Source: Pseudomonas sp. SJZ079
Lineage (GTDB): Bacteria; Pseudomonadota; Gammaproteobacteria; Pseudomonadales; Pseudomonadaceae
Direction of reading: 5' to 3'
Assembly (NCBI RefSeq): GCF_007993865.1
Contig: NZ_VIUH01000015.1
Span: forward strand, 61,229 to 125,228
DNA: 64,000 nucleotides
Part shown: in pieces, positions 24,988 through 33,363 of the stretch
Layout of the letters: every line of letters begins with the position of its first letter
Position numbering within the stretch: the first letter of the stretch is position 1
Made by a program: the position numbers and the translations under genes
Notes under the pieces: generated by a model
The model's input: only the letters and a program-made list of their open reading frames with translations
Told to the model about the DNA's origin: nothing
The model's database searches: none

Positions 24988-26040
24988 TCAGACCGTGGCG
25001 TCGTAGAACAGCGCGCCGCTCTTCTGCTCGACCAGCGCCTGCTCGATGGCGGCCTGGTGGACTTCGTCGGCGTGCTCTTCGCGCTCTTCCGGCTTGATGC
25101 CGAGGCGGGCGAACAACTGCATGTCCTTGTCGGCTTGCGGGTTGGCGGTGGTCAGCAGTTTCTCGCCGTAGAAGATCGAGTTGGCGCCGGCGAAGAAGGC
25201 CAGGGCCTGCATCTGCTCGTTCATCGCCTCGCGACCGGCGGACAGGCGGACATGCGACTGCGGCATCATGATCCGCGCCACGGCGAGCATGCGGATAAAG
25301 TCGAACGGATCGATGTCCTGCTCATCGGCCAGCGGCGTGCCCTTGACCTTGACCAGCATGTTGATCGGCACCGACTCCGGGTGTTCCGGCAGGTTGGCCA
25401 ACTGGATCAGCAGGCCGGCGCGATCGTCCAGCGTCTCGCCCATGCCGAGGATGCCGCCGGAGCAGATCTTCATCCCGGAGTCGCGCACGTAGGCCAGGGT
25501 TTCCAGGCGCTCGTTGTAGGTGCGGGTGGTGATGATGTTGCCGTAAAACTCCGGCGAGGTATCGAGATTGTGGTTGTAGTAATCGAGGCCGGCCTCGGCC
25601 AGGGCAGCGGTCTGCTCCTTGTCGAGCTTGCCGAGGGTCATGCAGGTTTCCAGGCCCATGGCCCGTACACCTTTGACCATCTCCAGCACGTAGGGCATGT
25701 CTTTCGCCGACGGGTGCTTCCAGGCCGCGCCCATGCAGAAGCGCGTCGAGCCGATGGCCTTGGCTTCGGCGGCCGCTTCCAGCACCTTCTGCACTTCCAT
25801 CAGTTTTTCTTTTTCCAGCCCGGTGTTGTAGTGGCCGGACTGCGGGCAGTACTTGCAGTCTTCCGGGCAGGCGCCGGTCTTGATCGACAGCAGGGTCGAG
25901 ACCTGCACGCGGTTGGCATCGAAATGCGCGCGGTGCACGCCCTGGGCCTGGAACAGCAGGTCGTTGAACGGTTGCTGGAAGAGCGCCTTGACCTCGGCGA
26001 GGGTCCAGTCGTGACGCATTGGGGCGGCGGTAGCGCTCAT
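24988..26040 (-). CDS. bioB: Biotin synthase
   Basis: A 350-residue radical-SAM enzyme that inserts sulphur into dethiobiotin, the last step of the pathway. The 4Fe-4S cluster cysteines are in CPEDCKYC (58, 62, 65). Other landmarks are [21 protein letters not shown] and [12 protein letters not shown]. The 2Fe-2S ligands expected in C-terminal parts such as RLSAGRE are present. It starts at ATG 26040 and is the first gene of the bio cluster. A 130-bp repeat (26062-26196) fills most of the space to the divergent ComF-like gene, leaving little room for its promoter. Confidence 0.96.
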   Translation of the reverse strand: MSATAAPMRHDWTLAEVKALFQQPFNDLLFQAQGVHRAHFDANRVQVSTLLSIKTGACPEDCKYCPQSGHYNTGLEKEKLMEVQKVLEAAAEAKAIGSTRFCMGAAWKHPSAKDMPYVLEMVKGVRAMGLETCMTLGKLDKEQTAALAEAGLDYYNHNLDTSPEFYGNIITTRTYNERLETLAYVRDSGMKICSGGILGMGETLDDRAGLLIQLANLPEHPESVPINMLVKVKGTPLADEQDIDPFDFIRMLAVARIMMPQSHVRLSAGREAMNEQMQALAFFAGANSIFYGEKLLTTANPQADKDMQLFARLGIKPEEREEHADEVHQAAIEQALVEQKSGALFYDATV

Positions 26041-26061
26041 GAATGATTCCTTATGGTGCAG

Positions 26062-26196
26062 GTCGTTGAAAAACGTAGCGAGCGACGGCTAGGCAAGGCG
26101 AAACCAGGTAAAAAAGGGCAATGTACGAGATGTACATGAGCATTTTGAGGCTGGCTTCAACGCGGCATAGCCTAGTGCAGTAGTTTTTCAGCGATC
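26062..26196. repeat. Inverted-repeat element with TCGTTGAAAAAC ends
   Basis: The left end TCGTTGAAAAACGTAG and the right end, which reads TCGCTGAAAAACTAC on the other strand, form terminal inverted repeats of about 13 bases with two mismatches, and similarity continues inward as GGCTAGGCAAGGCG against TAGGCTATGCCGCG. The centre holds TGTAC and GTACA half-sites (26122-26136). A piece of the same end, TCGTTGAAAAAC, recurs at 31981-31992. Confidence 0.55.
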
Positions 26197-26264
26197 TGAT
26201 AGCGGCAACAGCCTGCTAGAGTAGCCAGGCAGACACGGATGTTCGGCATGATTATGGAAGCCTT

Positions 26265-27002
26265 ATGCACTGTCAACCCAAGCGACTTGAACAGGTTTAC
26301 AACTGGTTAAAAATCAAACAATGCTGTTTGCTTTGCGATGAGCCGGCGGACACTGCGCACGCGCTCTGCGTCAGCTGCGAAAGCGAGCTGCCCTGGCTCG
26401 CCGGGCGCTGCCAGATCTGCGCCCTGCCCTTGGTGCATACGGGACTGACCTGCGGCGCCTGCCTGCAACAGCCACCGAGTTTTCACCGCGTGGAAGTACC
26501 CTGGCGCTACGCCTTCCCGGTCGACAGCCTGATCACGCGCTTCAAACACCAGGCCAAGTGGCCTTTGGGACGTCTGCTCGGTGAACTTTTGTCACATCAT
26601 CTGCTGCATGCCTTCGATGAAGGCCTGGCCAAGCCAGAGCTGCTGCTGCCCGTACCGCTGTCCGAGCGACGCCAGCGCCAGCGTGGCTTCAATCAGGCGA
26701 CGCTGCTCAGCCAGTGGCTGGGCCAAAGCCTGCAGCTGCCGCACCAGGCCGACTGGCTGCAGCGCGTGACCGATACCCCCGCCCAGCAGCAACTGGATGC
26801 CGCCGCGCGCAAACGCAACCTGCGCCGCGCCTTCGCCCTATCTGCCGACGCTCGGGTAGCAGGCCGCCACCTGGCCCTGGTCGACGATGTGCTGACCACC
26901 GGCGCCACTGCGGAAAGCCTCGCACGCTTGTTAAAACGAGCCGGCGCTGCACGAGTCGATGTGTATTGCCTGGCGCGCACCGCAAAACCGGGTGACCGTT
27001 AA
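26265..27002 (+). CDS. ComF-family phosphoribosyltransferase-like protein
   Basis: A 245-residue cytosolic protein. The N-terminus is a zinc-ribbon-like region with four paired cysteines (CCLLCDEPA, CVSCE, CQICALPL, CGACLQQ; residues ~20-65). The C-terminus has the PRPP-binding loop VDDVLTTGATAES. Relatives such as ComF/GntX take part in natural DNA uptake in competent bacteria, but in Pseudomonas the role is unproven. The ATG at 26265 follows GGAAG. It is divergent from bioB, a placement I recall from P. aeruginosa (PA0489), and stands alone. Confidence 0.88.
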   Translation: MHCQPKRLEQVYNWLKIKQCCLLCDEPADTAHALCVSCESELPWLAGRCQICALPLVHTGLTCGACLQQPPSFHRVEVPWRYAFPVDSLITRFKHQAKWPLGRLLGELLSHHLLHAFDEGLAKPELLLPVPLSERRQRQRGFNQATLLSQWLGQSLQLPHQADWLQRVTDTPAQQQLDAAARKRNLRRAFALSADARVAGRHLALVDDVLTTGATAESLARLLKRAGAARVDVYCLARTAKPGDR

Positions 27003-27047
27003 ACCGCAAGCCCTGCCGCGCCTGACCACGGACCAGAATCGACGGTA

Positions 27048-27104
27048 TTGACTCAAGGGTCAGGCTCGCGCACATTACGGCGCTATATACCAAAGCATAT
27101 AGCG
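27048..27104 (+). promoter_or_regulatory. modE promoter with ModE-type operator
   Basis: CGCTATAT (27081-27088) and ATATAGCG (27097-27104) form a perfect 8+8 inverted repeat with an 8-base spacer, 24 bp overall. This matches the size and shape of the E. coli ModE box (CGTTATAT-N8-ACATAACG). A possible -35 TTGACT at 27048-27053, followed after 17 bases by a poor -10 (CACATT), would put the start of transcription inside the operator. The operator ends 8 bases before the first start codon of modE. Molybdate-dependent autorepression is inferred. Confidence 0.65.
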
Positions 27105-27112
27105 CCATCCAC

Positions 27113-27874
27113 ATGACCCTCATGACCACGCTCGCCCAGCATGTCACGCGCCGCCCGCAGCGCATGGCCCTGCTCGAACAGATTGCCGTGCAAGGCTCGA
27201 TCACCCGCGCCGCCAAAGCCGCCGGCCTGAGCTACAAGGCGGCCTGGGACGCGATCGACGAACTCAATAACCTCGCCGAAGAGCCGCTGGTCCAGCGCAG
27301 CGTCGGCGGCAAAGGCGGTGGCGGCGCCAAGCTGTCCGCCGCGGGCGAACGCCTGCTGGTCCTCTACAAACGCCTGGAAAACTTGCAGGCCCAGGTGCTG
27401 GCGGCCGAGGACGACCACGATCTGCAACTGCTCGGTCGCCTGATGCTGCGCACCAGCGCGCGCAATCAGCTCAGCGGACGGGTACGGGCGATTCACCCGC
27501 AGGGGCGTAACGACTTGATCGAGATCGAGCTGCCCGGCGGCGCGCAGATCCAGGCACAGATCACCCGCGACAGCACGGAAAAACTCGAGCTCGCCGAAGA
27601 TCGCCCGGTGATCGCCTTGATCAAGGCCGGCTGGCTGGAACTGAACGCCCTGTCGAGTGCCGCCGATCCGACGCGCAACCAGTTGCAGGGCTGGATCGAG
27701 CAGATCATTGCGGCGGCCGACGGCCCCAGCGAAGTGCGCATCGGCCTGGCCAGTGGACAGACCCTCTGCGCGCTGGTCGATCCCAGCCATCTGCGTGAAC
27801 AGCACCTGCATGCCAGCGACCCGGTACGCGCGCAGTTCGCCGCCAATCAGGTGCTGCTCGGCACCCCCGTCTAA
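27113..27874 (+). CDS. modE: Molybdate-responsive regulator ModE
   Basis: A 253-residue ModE. The N-terminal winged helix covers residues ~15-105, with SITRAAKAAGLSYKAAWDAI and the hallmark GGKGGGGAKLSAAG. Residues ~120-253 are two molybdate-binding Mop/TOBE modules (TSARNQLSGRVRAIHPQG and EVRIGLASGQTLCALV). Bound molybdate makes the dimer bind DNA. Start is either ATG 27113 or 27122; neither has a Shine-Dalgarno site, because the ModE-type operator occupies that space. It heads modE-modA-modB. The gap to modA is 23 bases, so autoregulation would control the transporter genes as well. Confidence 0.92.
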   Translation: MTLMTTLAQHVTRRPQRMALLEQIAVQGSITRAAKAAGLSYKAAWDAIDELNNLAEEPLVQRSVGGKGGGGAKLSAAGERLLVLYKRLENLQAQVLAAEDDHDLQLLGRLMLRTSARNQLSGRVRAIHPQGRNDLIEIELPGGAQIQAQITRDSTEKLELAEDRPVIALIKAGWLELNALSSAADPTRNQLQGWIEQIIAAADGPSEVRIGLASGQTLCALVDPSHLREQHLHASDPVRAQFAANQVLLGTPV

Positions 27875-27897
27875 ATCTTGGGTAGGACACAACCACC

Positions 27898-28644
27898 GTG
27901 TACAAAACACTTCTCCCCTGCGTCCTCGCCGGCCTACTGACGACCCAGCAGGTGCAGGCTGCCGAGACGCTGCGAATCGCCGTCGCCGCCAACCTGCTGC
28001 CGGTAATGGAGCGGATCGCCGCCGACTACCAGCAACAGACCGGCACCAAGCTACAGATCGCCGGAGGTTCCAGCGGCGCCTTCTTCGAGCAGATCCAACG
28101 CGGCGCGCCCTTCGACCTGTTCTACTCCGCCGACGCCGAGCGCCCGGACAAACTCGCCGCGAACGGTCACGGCACAGACGCCAGAACCTACGCCTGCGGT
28201 CGCCTGGCCCTGTGGTCGCCGCGGCAGCCGGCGCGCCTCGACAACCTGCCAGCCGGCAAGGTGGCGATTGCCCAGCCGCAGACCGCGCCCTACGGCAAGG
28301 CCGCCCTGCAAGCCCTCGAACGCAGTGGCCAACTGGCGACGCTCAAGCCTCGCCTGGTGTATGGCCAGGACATTGGCCAGACCTTCCAATTCATCCTCAG
28401 TGGCAGTGCGCCGAGCGGCTTGGTTGCCCTCAGCCAGTTGACCGCGGCCAAAACCCCCAGCGCGCAGTATCAGCAGGTGGATGCCAGTCTCTATGAGCCC
28501 TTGGTGCAGAAGCGCCTGATCCTCGCCAAGGACGCGCGGCGGGGCGCCGCCGAACGCTTCGCCGCCTTCTTCGACACTCAGCAGGCGACCCTGCAGGCGG
28601 CGGGTTACGCATTACCGGGCGAGGCTGGTTGTGCTGCTGACTGA
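27898..28644 (+). CDS. modA: Molybdate-binding periplasmic protein
   Basis: A 248-residue periplasmic protein that captures molybdate (or tungstate) for an ABC importer. The signal peptide runs to about residue 20 (MYKTLLPCVLAGLLTTQQVQ, then AAE). The mature start TLRIAVAANLLPVMERIAADYQQQTG and the GGSSGAFFEQIQRGAPFDLFYSAD region are diagnostic for ModA. The start codon is GTG at 27898, with AGGAC about 10 bases ahead. The stop overlaps the modB start by 14 bases. It is intact. Confidence 0.93.
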   Translation: MYKTLLPCVLAGLLTTQQVQAAETLRIAVAANLLPVMERIAADYQQQTGTKLQIAGGSSGAFFEQIQRGAPFDLFYSADAERPDKLAANGHGTDARTYACGRLALWSPRQPARLDNLPAGKVAIAQPQTAPYGKAALQALERSGQLATLKPRLVYGQDIGQTFQFILSGSAPSGLVALSQLTAAKTPSAQYQQVDASLYEPLVQKRLILAKDARRGAAERFAAFFDTQQATLQAAGYALPGEAGCAAD

Positions 28645-29320
28645 TAGCGACTGGCAGGCGCTGTGGCTGACCCTGCAACTGGCCGGGCTCTCCACCGCGC
28701 TGCTGATGCTGCTCGGCCTGCCACTGGCGGCCTGGCGTGTGCGCAAGCAAACCCGCCTGCGCCAGGTACTCGACGCGGTGCTGGCCCTGCCCCTGGTGTT
28801 GCCACCGACCGTGCTGGGGTTTTACCTGTTGGTGCTTTTCGCCCCGGATAATTCGCTGGGTTCGGCCTGGATCGCCCTGACCGGGCAGCAACTGGCCTTC
28901 AGCTTCAGCGGCCTGGTCCTCGGCTCGGTGATCTACTCGCTGCCCTTCGTCGTGCAACCACTGACCGTGGCGTTTCGCGAGATCCCGCCGAGCCTGCTGG
29001 AAGCCGCCGCCAGTCTCGGCGCCACCCGCTGGGAGCGCCTGCGCCGAGTGATTCTGCCGCTGCTGCGGCGCGGCCTGCTGGTCGCGGCGACCCTGGGTTT
29101 CGCCCACACCCTCGGCGAATTCGGTGTCGTACTGATGCTCGGCGGCAGTATCCCCGGCGAAACCCAGGTGGTCTCGATCGCCCTGTTCCAGCACGTGGAA
29201 GCGCTGCGCTACGCCGACGCCCACCGCCTGGCCGCCTTCCAGCTCGGCCTGTCGTTCCTCCTGCTGTTGCTGGTCTACGGCCTGGGCGACCCACGCCGAT
29301 CGGCGCCCATGCGCACATAG
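28631..29320 (+). CDS. modB: Molybdate ABC transporter permease
   Basis: A 229-residue inner-membrane permease with five to six membrane helices. The conserved features are PLVLPPTVLGFYLL and the ATPase-docking EAA loop EAAASLGATRWERLRRVILPLLRRG (residues ~117-140). The C-terminal helix and end appear complete. It starts at GTG 28631 inside the end of modA. The usual ATPase gene modC is not downstream: an intergenic repeat begins at the first base after the stop codon, and srkA follows. Confidence 0.92.
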   Translation: MLLTDSDWQALWLTLQLAGLSTALLMLLGLPLAAWRVRKQTRLRQVLDAVLALPLVLPPTVLGFYLLVLFAPDNSLGSAWIALTGQQLAFSFSGLVLGSVIYSLPFVVQPLTVAFREIPPSLLEAAASLGATRWERLRRVILPLLRRGLLVAATLGFAHTLGEFGVVLMLGGSIPGETQVVSIALFQHVEALRYADAHRLAAFQLGLSFLLLLLVYGLGDPRRSAPMRT

Positions 29321-29481
29321 GCGTCTGTCGGACTTAACGTTGCCCTACTGCGGCAACGCCGGATTTGGCCATTTTCCCCGCTCTTTCTCGTTAAATAGCT
29401 CGCTATTCGCCGCGAAAGATCGGCAACCCTGACTCAACCGGACTTTCCCTCGCTACGGACAGTCAAGTTCGACAGGCTCCT
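29321..29481. repeat. Long form of the GCCTGTCGGACTT intergenic repeat, abutting modB
   Basis: GCGTCTGTCGGACTTAACGT begins at the base after the modB stop, and the inverted end TCAAGTTCGACAGGCTCC lies at 29463-29480. The interior holds smaller dyads (GTTGCCCTACTGCGGCAAC). The left arm is shared with 20776-20831. Confidence 0.6.
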
Positions 29482-29518
29482 AGGCGTTACACTTGCGGCC
29501 CACTTACCGGAGCCTCCC

Positions 29519-30493
29519 ATGTCCCATCCCTTTGCCGACCTCACCCCTGATCTGGTACTGGATGCCGTGGAGAGCCTGGGCTACCTCAGCGATGCCCGCA
29601 TACTGGCGCTGAACAGCTACGAAAATCGGGTCTATCAGGTGGGCATCGAAGACGAGACGCCGCTGATCGCCAAGTTCTACCGCCCGCAGCGCTGGAGCGA
29701 TGCGGCGATTCGCGAGGAGCACAGCTTCACCTTCGAACTGTCCGAGTGTGACGTGCCGGTGGTGGCGCCGCTGCAACTCGACGGCGAGACCCTGTTCGAA
29801 CACGCCGGCTTCCGTTTCACCCTGTTCCCACGGCGCGGTGGCCGCGCGCCGGAGCCGGGCAACCTGGATCAGCTCTATCGCCTCGGCCAGTTGCTCGGTC
29901 GCCTGCATGCCGTCGGCGCGACCAAGCCCTTCGCCCACCGCGAAAGCCTGCGGGTCGACAACTACGGTCATGCCTCGCTGGCCACCCTGCTCGAGGGCAA
30001 CTTCATTCCGCGCAGCCTGCTGCCGGCCTACGAGTCGGTGGCCCGCGACCTGCTCAAGCGCCTCGACGCGCTATTCGCCGACAACCCGGTGCAAGCGATC
30101 CGCCTGCACGGTGACTGCCACCCCGGCAACCTGCTGTGCCGCGATGAGACCTTCCACATGGTCGACCTCGACGACTGCCGCATGGGCCCGGCCGTGCAGG
30201 ACCTGTGGATGATGTTGGCCGGTGAACGCCATGAGCGCCTCGGCCAGTTGTCCGAATTGATGGACGGCTACCAGGAGTTCCACGATTTCAACTCCCGCGA
30301 ACTACCGCTGATCGAAGGCCTGCGCTCCCTGCGCCTGATGCACTACAGCGCCTGGCTGGCGCGACGCTGGGATGATCCGGCATTCCCCCACAGCTTTCCC
30401 TGGTTCGGCAGCGAGCGTTACTGGGGCGATCAGGTGCTGATGCTGCGCGAGCAGCTGGCGGCGCTGGATGAAGAGCCGCTGAAACTGTTCTGA
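29519..30493 (+). CDS. srkA: Stress-response serine/threonine kinase SrkA (YihE/RdoA)
   Basis: A 324-residue kinase of the aminoglycoside-phosphotransferase fold. The catalytic loop RLHGDCHPGNLLC (near residue 200) and the metal-binding VDLDDCRMGPAVQDLW segment are intact. The N-terminal lobe has ENRVYQVGIEDETPLIAKFYRP with the nucleotide-binding Lys. In E. coli, SrkA counters stress-induced cell death and its gene lies before dsbA. Here it follows the modAB region, separated by a repeat element, and stands alone. Start at ATG 29519 with GGAGCC upstream. Confidence 0.92.
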   Translation: MSHPFADLTPDLVLDAVESLGYLSDARILALNSYENRVYQVGIEDETPLIAKFYRPQRWSDAAIREEHSFTFELSECDVPVVAPLQLDGETLFEHAGFRFTLFPRRGGRAPEPGNLDQLYRLGQLLGRLHAVGATKPFAHRESLRVDNYGHASLATLLEGNFIPRSLLPAYESVARDLLKRLDALFADNPVQAIRLHGDCHPGNLLCRDETFHMVDLDDCRMGPAVQDLWMMLAGERHERLGQLSELMDGYQEFHDFNSRELPLIEGLRSLRLMHYSAWLARRWDDPAFPHSFPWFGSERYWGDQVLMLREQLAALDEEPLKLF

Positions 30494-30520
30494 GGCGCAG
30501 CGGTAAGCAAGAGCACCGTC

Positions 30521-30618
30521 CCGTAGCCCGGATGCAATCCGAGGATTGCGCTTCCTGGATTGCATCCGAGCTACGGCTGTAGAGCCGGGAGGGTGGATGA
30601 CGCCATCTTCATCCACCC
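30521..30618. repeat. REP unit GTAGCCCGGATGCAATCC plus a GGTGGATGA hairpin
   Basis: GTAGCCCGGATGCAATCC (30523-30540) is mirrored by GGATTGCATCCGAGCTAC (30557-30574). A second hairpin, GGGTGGATGA/TCATCCACCC, follows at 30590-30618. The rest of the 290-base gap up to rarD shows no gene. Confidence 0.7.
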
Positions 30619-30783
30619 TAGGATGTCGCAGACCTTGCGCATGAACATAAGACCTACGGCTGTAACGCCTGCCTTACGCAAATCAGCTTTTTCCCTTGCA
30701 GAAAAAACCTGAACCCACAGACAAGAGCCGAGCGCCGCGACTAGAATCCGAGGCTTTAGTTAGCCGCCTAAGCAAGGAACCCC

Positions 30784-31671
30784 ATGGCCACCGCTAACCC
30801 GCAACGCGGGTACATTCTCGGCCTCGCCGCCTATATCATCTGGGGCCTGTTTCCCCTCTACTTCAAGGTCATTCAGGACGTTCCGGCGCTGGAGATCGTT
30901 GCCCATCGCGCGCTCTGGGCGGCGCTGTTCGGCGCCGCACTGCTGCTGGTATGGAAACACCCCGGCTGGCTGCGCGAGCTGCGCGACCACCCGCGACGCT
31001 TCGCCGTGCTGACGTTCAGCGGCGTGCTGATCGCCAGCAACTGGCTGGTCTACGTCTGGGCGGTGAATAACGAACGCATGCTCGAAGCCAGCCTGGGTTA
31101 CTACATCAATCCGCTGGTCAATGTATTGCTTGGCATGCTCTTGCTCGGCGAACGCCTGCGTCGCCTGCAATGGCTGGCCGTCGGCCTGGCCGCCCTGGGC
31201 GTGGCACAACAGGTCTGGCAGGTCGGCAGCATTCCCTGGGTATCCCTGATACTGGCCCTGACCTTCGGTTTCTACGGGCTGATCCGTAAGCAGGCACCGG
31301 TCGCCGCACTGCCGGGCCTGGTGGTGGAAACCTGGTTGCTGCTACCGCTGGCGATCGGCTGGTTACTGCTGAACCCGACCGCGATCAGCAGCCAACCCGC
31401 ATTCTGGTCGACCACCGAGGCGCTCTGGCTGATCGCCGCCGGGCCGATCACCCTGGTGCCGCTGGTGTGCTTCAACGCGGCCGCACGCCACCTGCCCTAC
31501 ATCACCCTGGGCTTCCTGCAATACATCGCGCCGACGCTGGTGCTGCTGCTCGCGGTGTTCGTCTTCGGCGAGCACTTCGACCCCAGCAAGCTGCTGGCCT
31601 TTATCTGTATCTGGGCAGGTCTGGCGATTTACAGCGTGGATGCCTGGCTGACGCTACGCCGCCGGGCTTGA
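30784..31671 (+). CDS. rarD: RarD-type EamA permease
   Basis: A 295-residue inner-membrane protein with ten hydrophobic helices in two EamA halves, of the DMT superfamily. It opens RGYILGLAAYIIWGLFPLYFKVI, which is characteristic of RarD, and continues EIVAHRALWAALFG. RarD proteins were linked to chloramphenicol handling, but the natural substrate is unknown. The start at ATG 30784 has AAGGAA upstream. Monocistronic. The 327-base gap after it (31672-31998) holds one DnaA-box-like site and part of a repeat end. Confidence 0.9.
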   Translation: MATANPQRGYILGLAAYIIWGLFPLYFKVIQDVPALEIVAHRALWAALFGAALLLVWKHPGWLRELRDHPRRFAVLTFSGVLIASNWLVYVWAVNNERMLEASLGYYINPLVNVLLGMLLLGERLRRLQWLAVGLAALGVAQQVWQVGSIPWVSLILALTFGFYGLIRKQAPVAALPGLVVETWLLLPLAIGWLLLNPTAISSQPAFWSTTEALWLIAAGPITLVPLVCFNAAARHLPYITLGFLQYIAPTLVLLLAVFVFGEHFDPSKLLAFICIWAGLAIYSVDAWLTLRRRA

Positions 31672-31897
31672 GGCCTTAGGTTGCGGCGCGGGAATGACAT
31701 CGCGAGCATGCGCAGGACTGCACAAAAAACGCGCAACCGCCCGCAATCGCGGGCCCGATGAGGCGCACAGCCAAGTATCCCAACCTTAGCCACAGAAGCA
31801 TCCCCGGACTTTGTGCACAAGCTGCTGAAAATGCTGGTTTTTTAATCAACTCAGGCAGAACCCCGGCGCACTAGCGCGTGCGCCGAAGGCCCCCAGG

Positions 31898-31906
31898 TTA
31901 TCCACA
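31898..31906 (+). promoter_or_regulatory. DnaA box (TTATCCACA)
   Basis: An exact match to the E. coli consensus DnaA box in a gene-free stretch between rarD and the ACT-domain gene. A single box, so it may be chance or a titration site. Confidence 0.4.
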
Positions 31907-31998
31907 GCGATACGCACTTGAGCCGTGGATATCTACCTGCCCCCTATGCCTGCCCCCTATGACAGGCCGCAGTTAGCCAGTCGTTGAAAAACACTCGG

Positions 31999-32517
31999 TT
32001 AACTCTCGGTACGCAGATTGAGTTCGACCATCAGGTCGTCGGCGAGGGTCTCCAGCTTGGCCTGTAACACCTCCAACGACAGCGCCAAGGGCACCGCGAG
32101 CAGGGCCTCGGCGTGGAACAGCAGCTCGTTGCTCATGGGCGCCGGCATCACTTCGGTGGCTAGATTTTCCAGGTTGATCCCATATTCGGCGAGCAGTCTG
32201 GTGATATCGCGGACGATACCCGGACGGTCGTTGCCCACCAGGTCGAGATGGATCGGCTTCCAGTTGCAGGACGGCTCGGCGCCACTTTCCGCCAACAGCA
32301 CGCGGATGCCGTGGGCGCTCAGGCCCTCCAGCGCGGTGACCAACTCGGCGTGGGCCGTGGCCGGCACCGCAACCCGCAGAATCCCGGCGAACTGCCCGGC
32401 CATCCGCGACATGCGACTCTCCAGCCAGTTGCCATGGTGGTCCGCCACGCATTGGGCGACCCGCTCGACCAGCCCAGGCTGATCCTCGGAGATAACCGTT
32501 AATACCAGATGATCCAT
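31999..32517 (-). CDS. GcvR-like double ACT-domain regulator
   Basis: A 172-residue protein made of two ACT domains (residues ~3-80 and ~88-165), beginning MDHLVLTVISEDQPGLVERVAQCVADHHGN and with LVGNDRPGIVRDITRLLAEYGIN in the second. This matches glycine-cleavage repressor GcvR-type proteins, which act by binding an amino acid and a partner regulator rather than DNA. The ATG at 32517 is chosen from the conserved family start; a longer frame reaches 32577. No gcv gene is adjacent, so the partner is not shown. Confidence 0.85.
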   Translation of the reverse strand: MDHLVLTVISEDQPGLVERVAQCVADHHGNWLESRMSRMAGQFAGILRVAVPATAHAELVTALEGLSAHGIRVLLAESGAEPSCNWKPIHLDLVGNDRPGIVRDITRLLAEYGINLENLATEVMPAPMSNELLFHAEALLAVPLALSLEVLQAKLETLADDLMVELNLRTES

Positions 32518-32603
32518 AGCACGCCTCTCGTTGTTCTCAGGAATGACGTTGCGGTAGCCCGTGCCTTGTTCGCGCAATCCGTGTCCGGCCTGCGCCTACG
32601 GAC

Positions 32604-33062
32604 TCAGTCGCCTTGCCGAGGCAAGCCTAGCCAATAGGTATAGAACAGCTCATCGCGCACATACCCCAAGCGCTCGTACAGGGCCTGTCCTGCCAGATTG
32701 CTCTTTGCCGTCTCCAACTGCAAACCGCAGGCGCCCTGTGCTTCGGCGTGGGCACGGGCGGCATGCATCAACGCCTCGCCAATGCCCTGGCGGCGTGCTT
32801 GTTGGCTGACATAGAGGTCGCTCAACAACCAGGCCGGCTGTAACTCCAAGGATGCGAACAGCGGGTAGAGCTGAACGAAGCCCAGCGCAGTCCCCTGCTC
32901 ATCACGCGCGATAAATAGCGTCGAGTCGCCCAGGCTCAGACGCGCAGCCAGAAAAGCCTGGATCGCTGGCAGCGGTTTGCCCGTCTGATAGAACTGCAGA
33001 TAGTCGCCGTACAGCGGGACCAGGTCATGTAGATCGGCCAGCACGGCCATGTGAATAGGCAT
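32604..33062 (-). CDS. GNAT-family N-acetyltransferase
   Basis: A 152-residue acetyltransferase. The acetyl-CoA-binding motif is intact: LLSDLYVSQQARRQGIGEALMHAA with the Q/RxxGxG/A signature QARRQGIGEA. LQLETAKSNLAGQALYERLGY forms the C-terminal part. Related enzymes act on small amines or amino acids. The start at ATG 33062 is chosen by family length; the frame extends upstream to 33146 but overlaps the regulatory region of glcB. It is divergent from glcB, an arrangement I recall from P. aeruginosa. Confidence 0.85.
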   Translation of the reverse strand: MPIHMAVLADLHDLVPLYGDYLQFYQTGKPLPAIQAFLAARLSLGDSTLFIARDEQGTALGFVQLYPLFASLELQPAWLLSDLYVSQQARRQGIGEALMHAARAHAEAQGACGLQLETAKSNLAGQALYERLGYVRDELFYTYWLGLPRQGD

Positions 33063-33363
33063 GGGTGAACTCTCGGGAAGACGTCGCTCGAGTATAGCCA
33101 GCAGGCGGCCTCCCCTGCGAAAGCACCGCCCAGTCAGTCCGCACAATTAGTTGTGTACGATTTTGATATTTTTATGAAACAATAAACACATATTTTTCTG
33201 ACAATTCGCCCTTCTCATGACTGCAAAGCGCCTTCTGGTCGCATAGCGACGCGCGCCCGCTGATTTTCATAGGATCTTGATGTAGTATGCCGCGGCTCGG
33301 ACTACAAGACGCACCCCGGGTCCGAAGCGGCTATTGAGTAAGCTGAGCAGAATGAGGCAAGTG

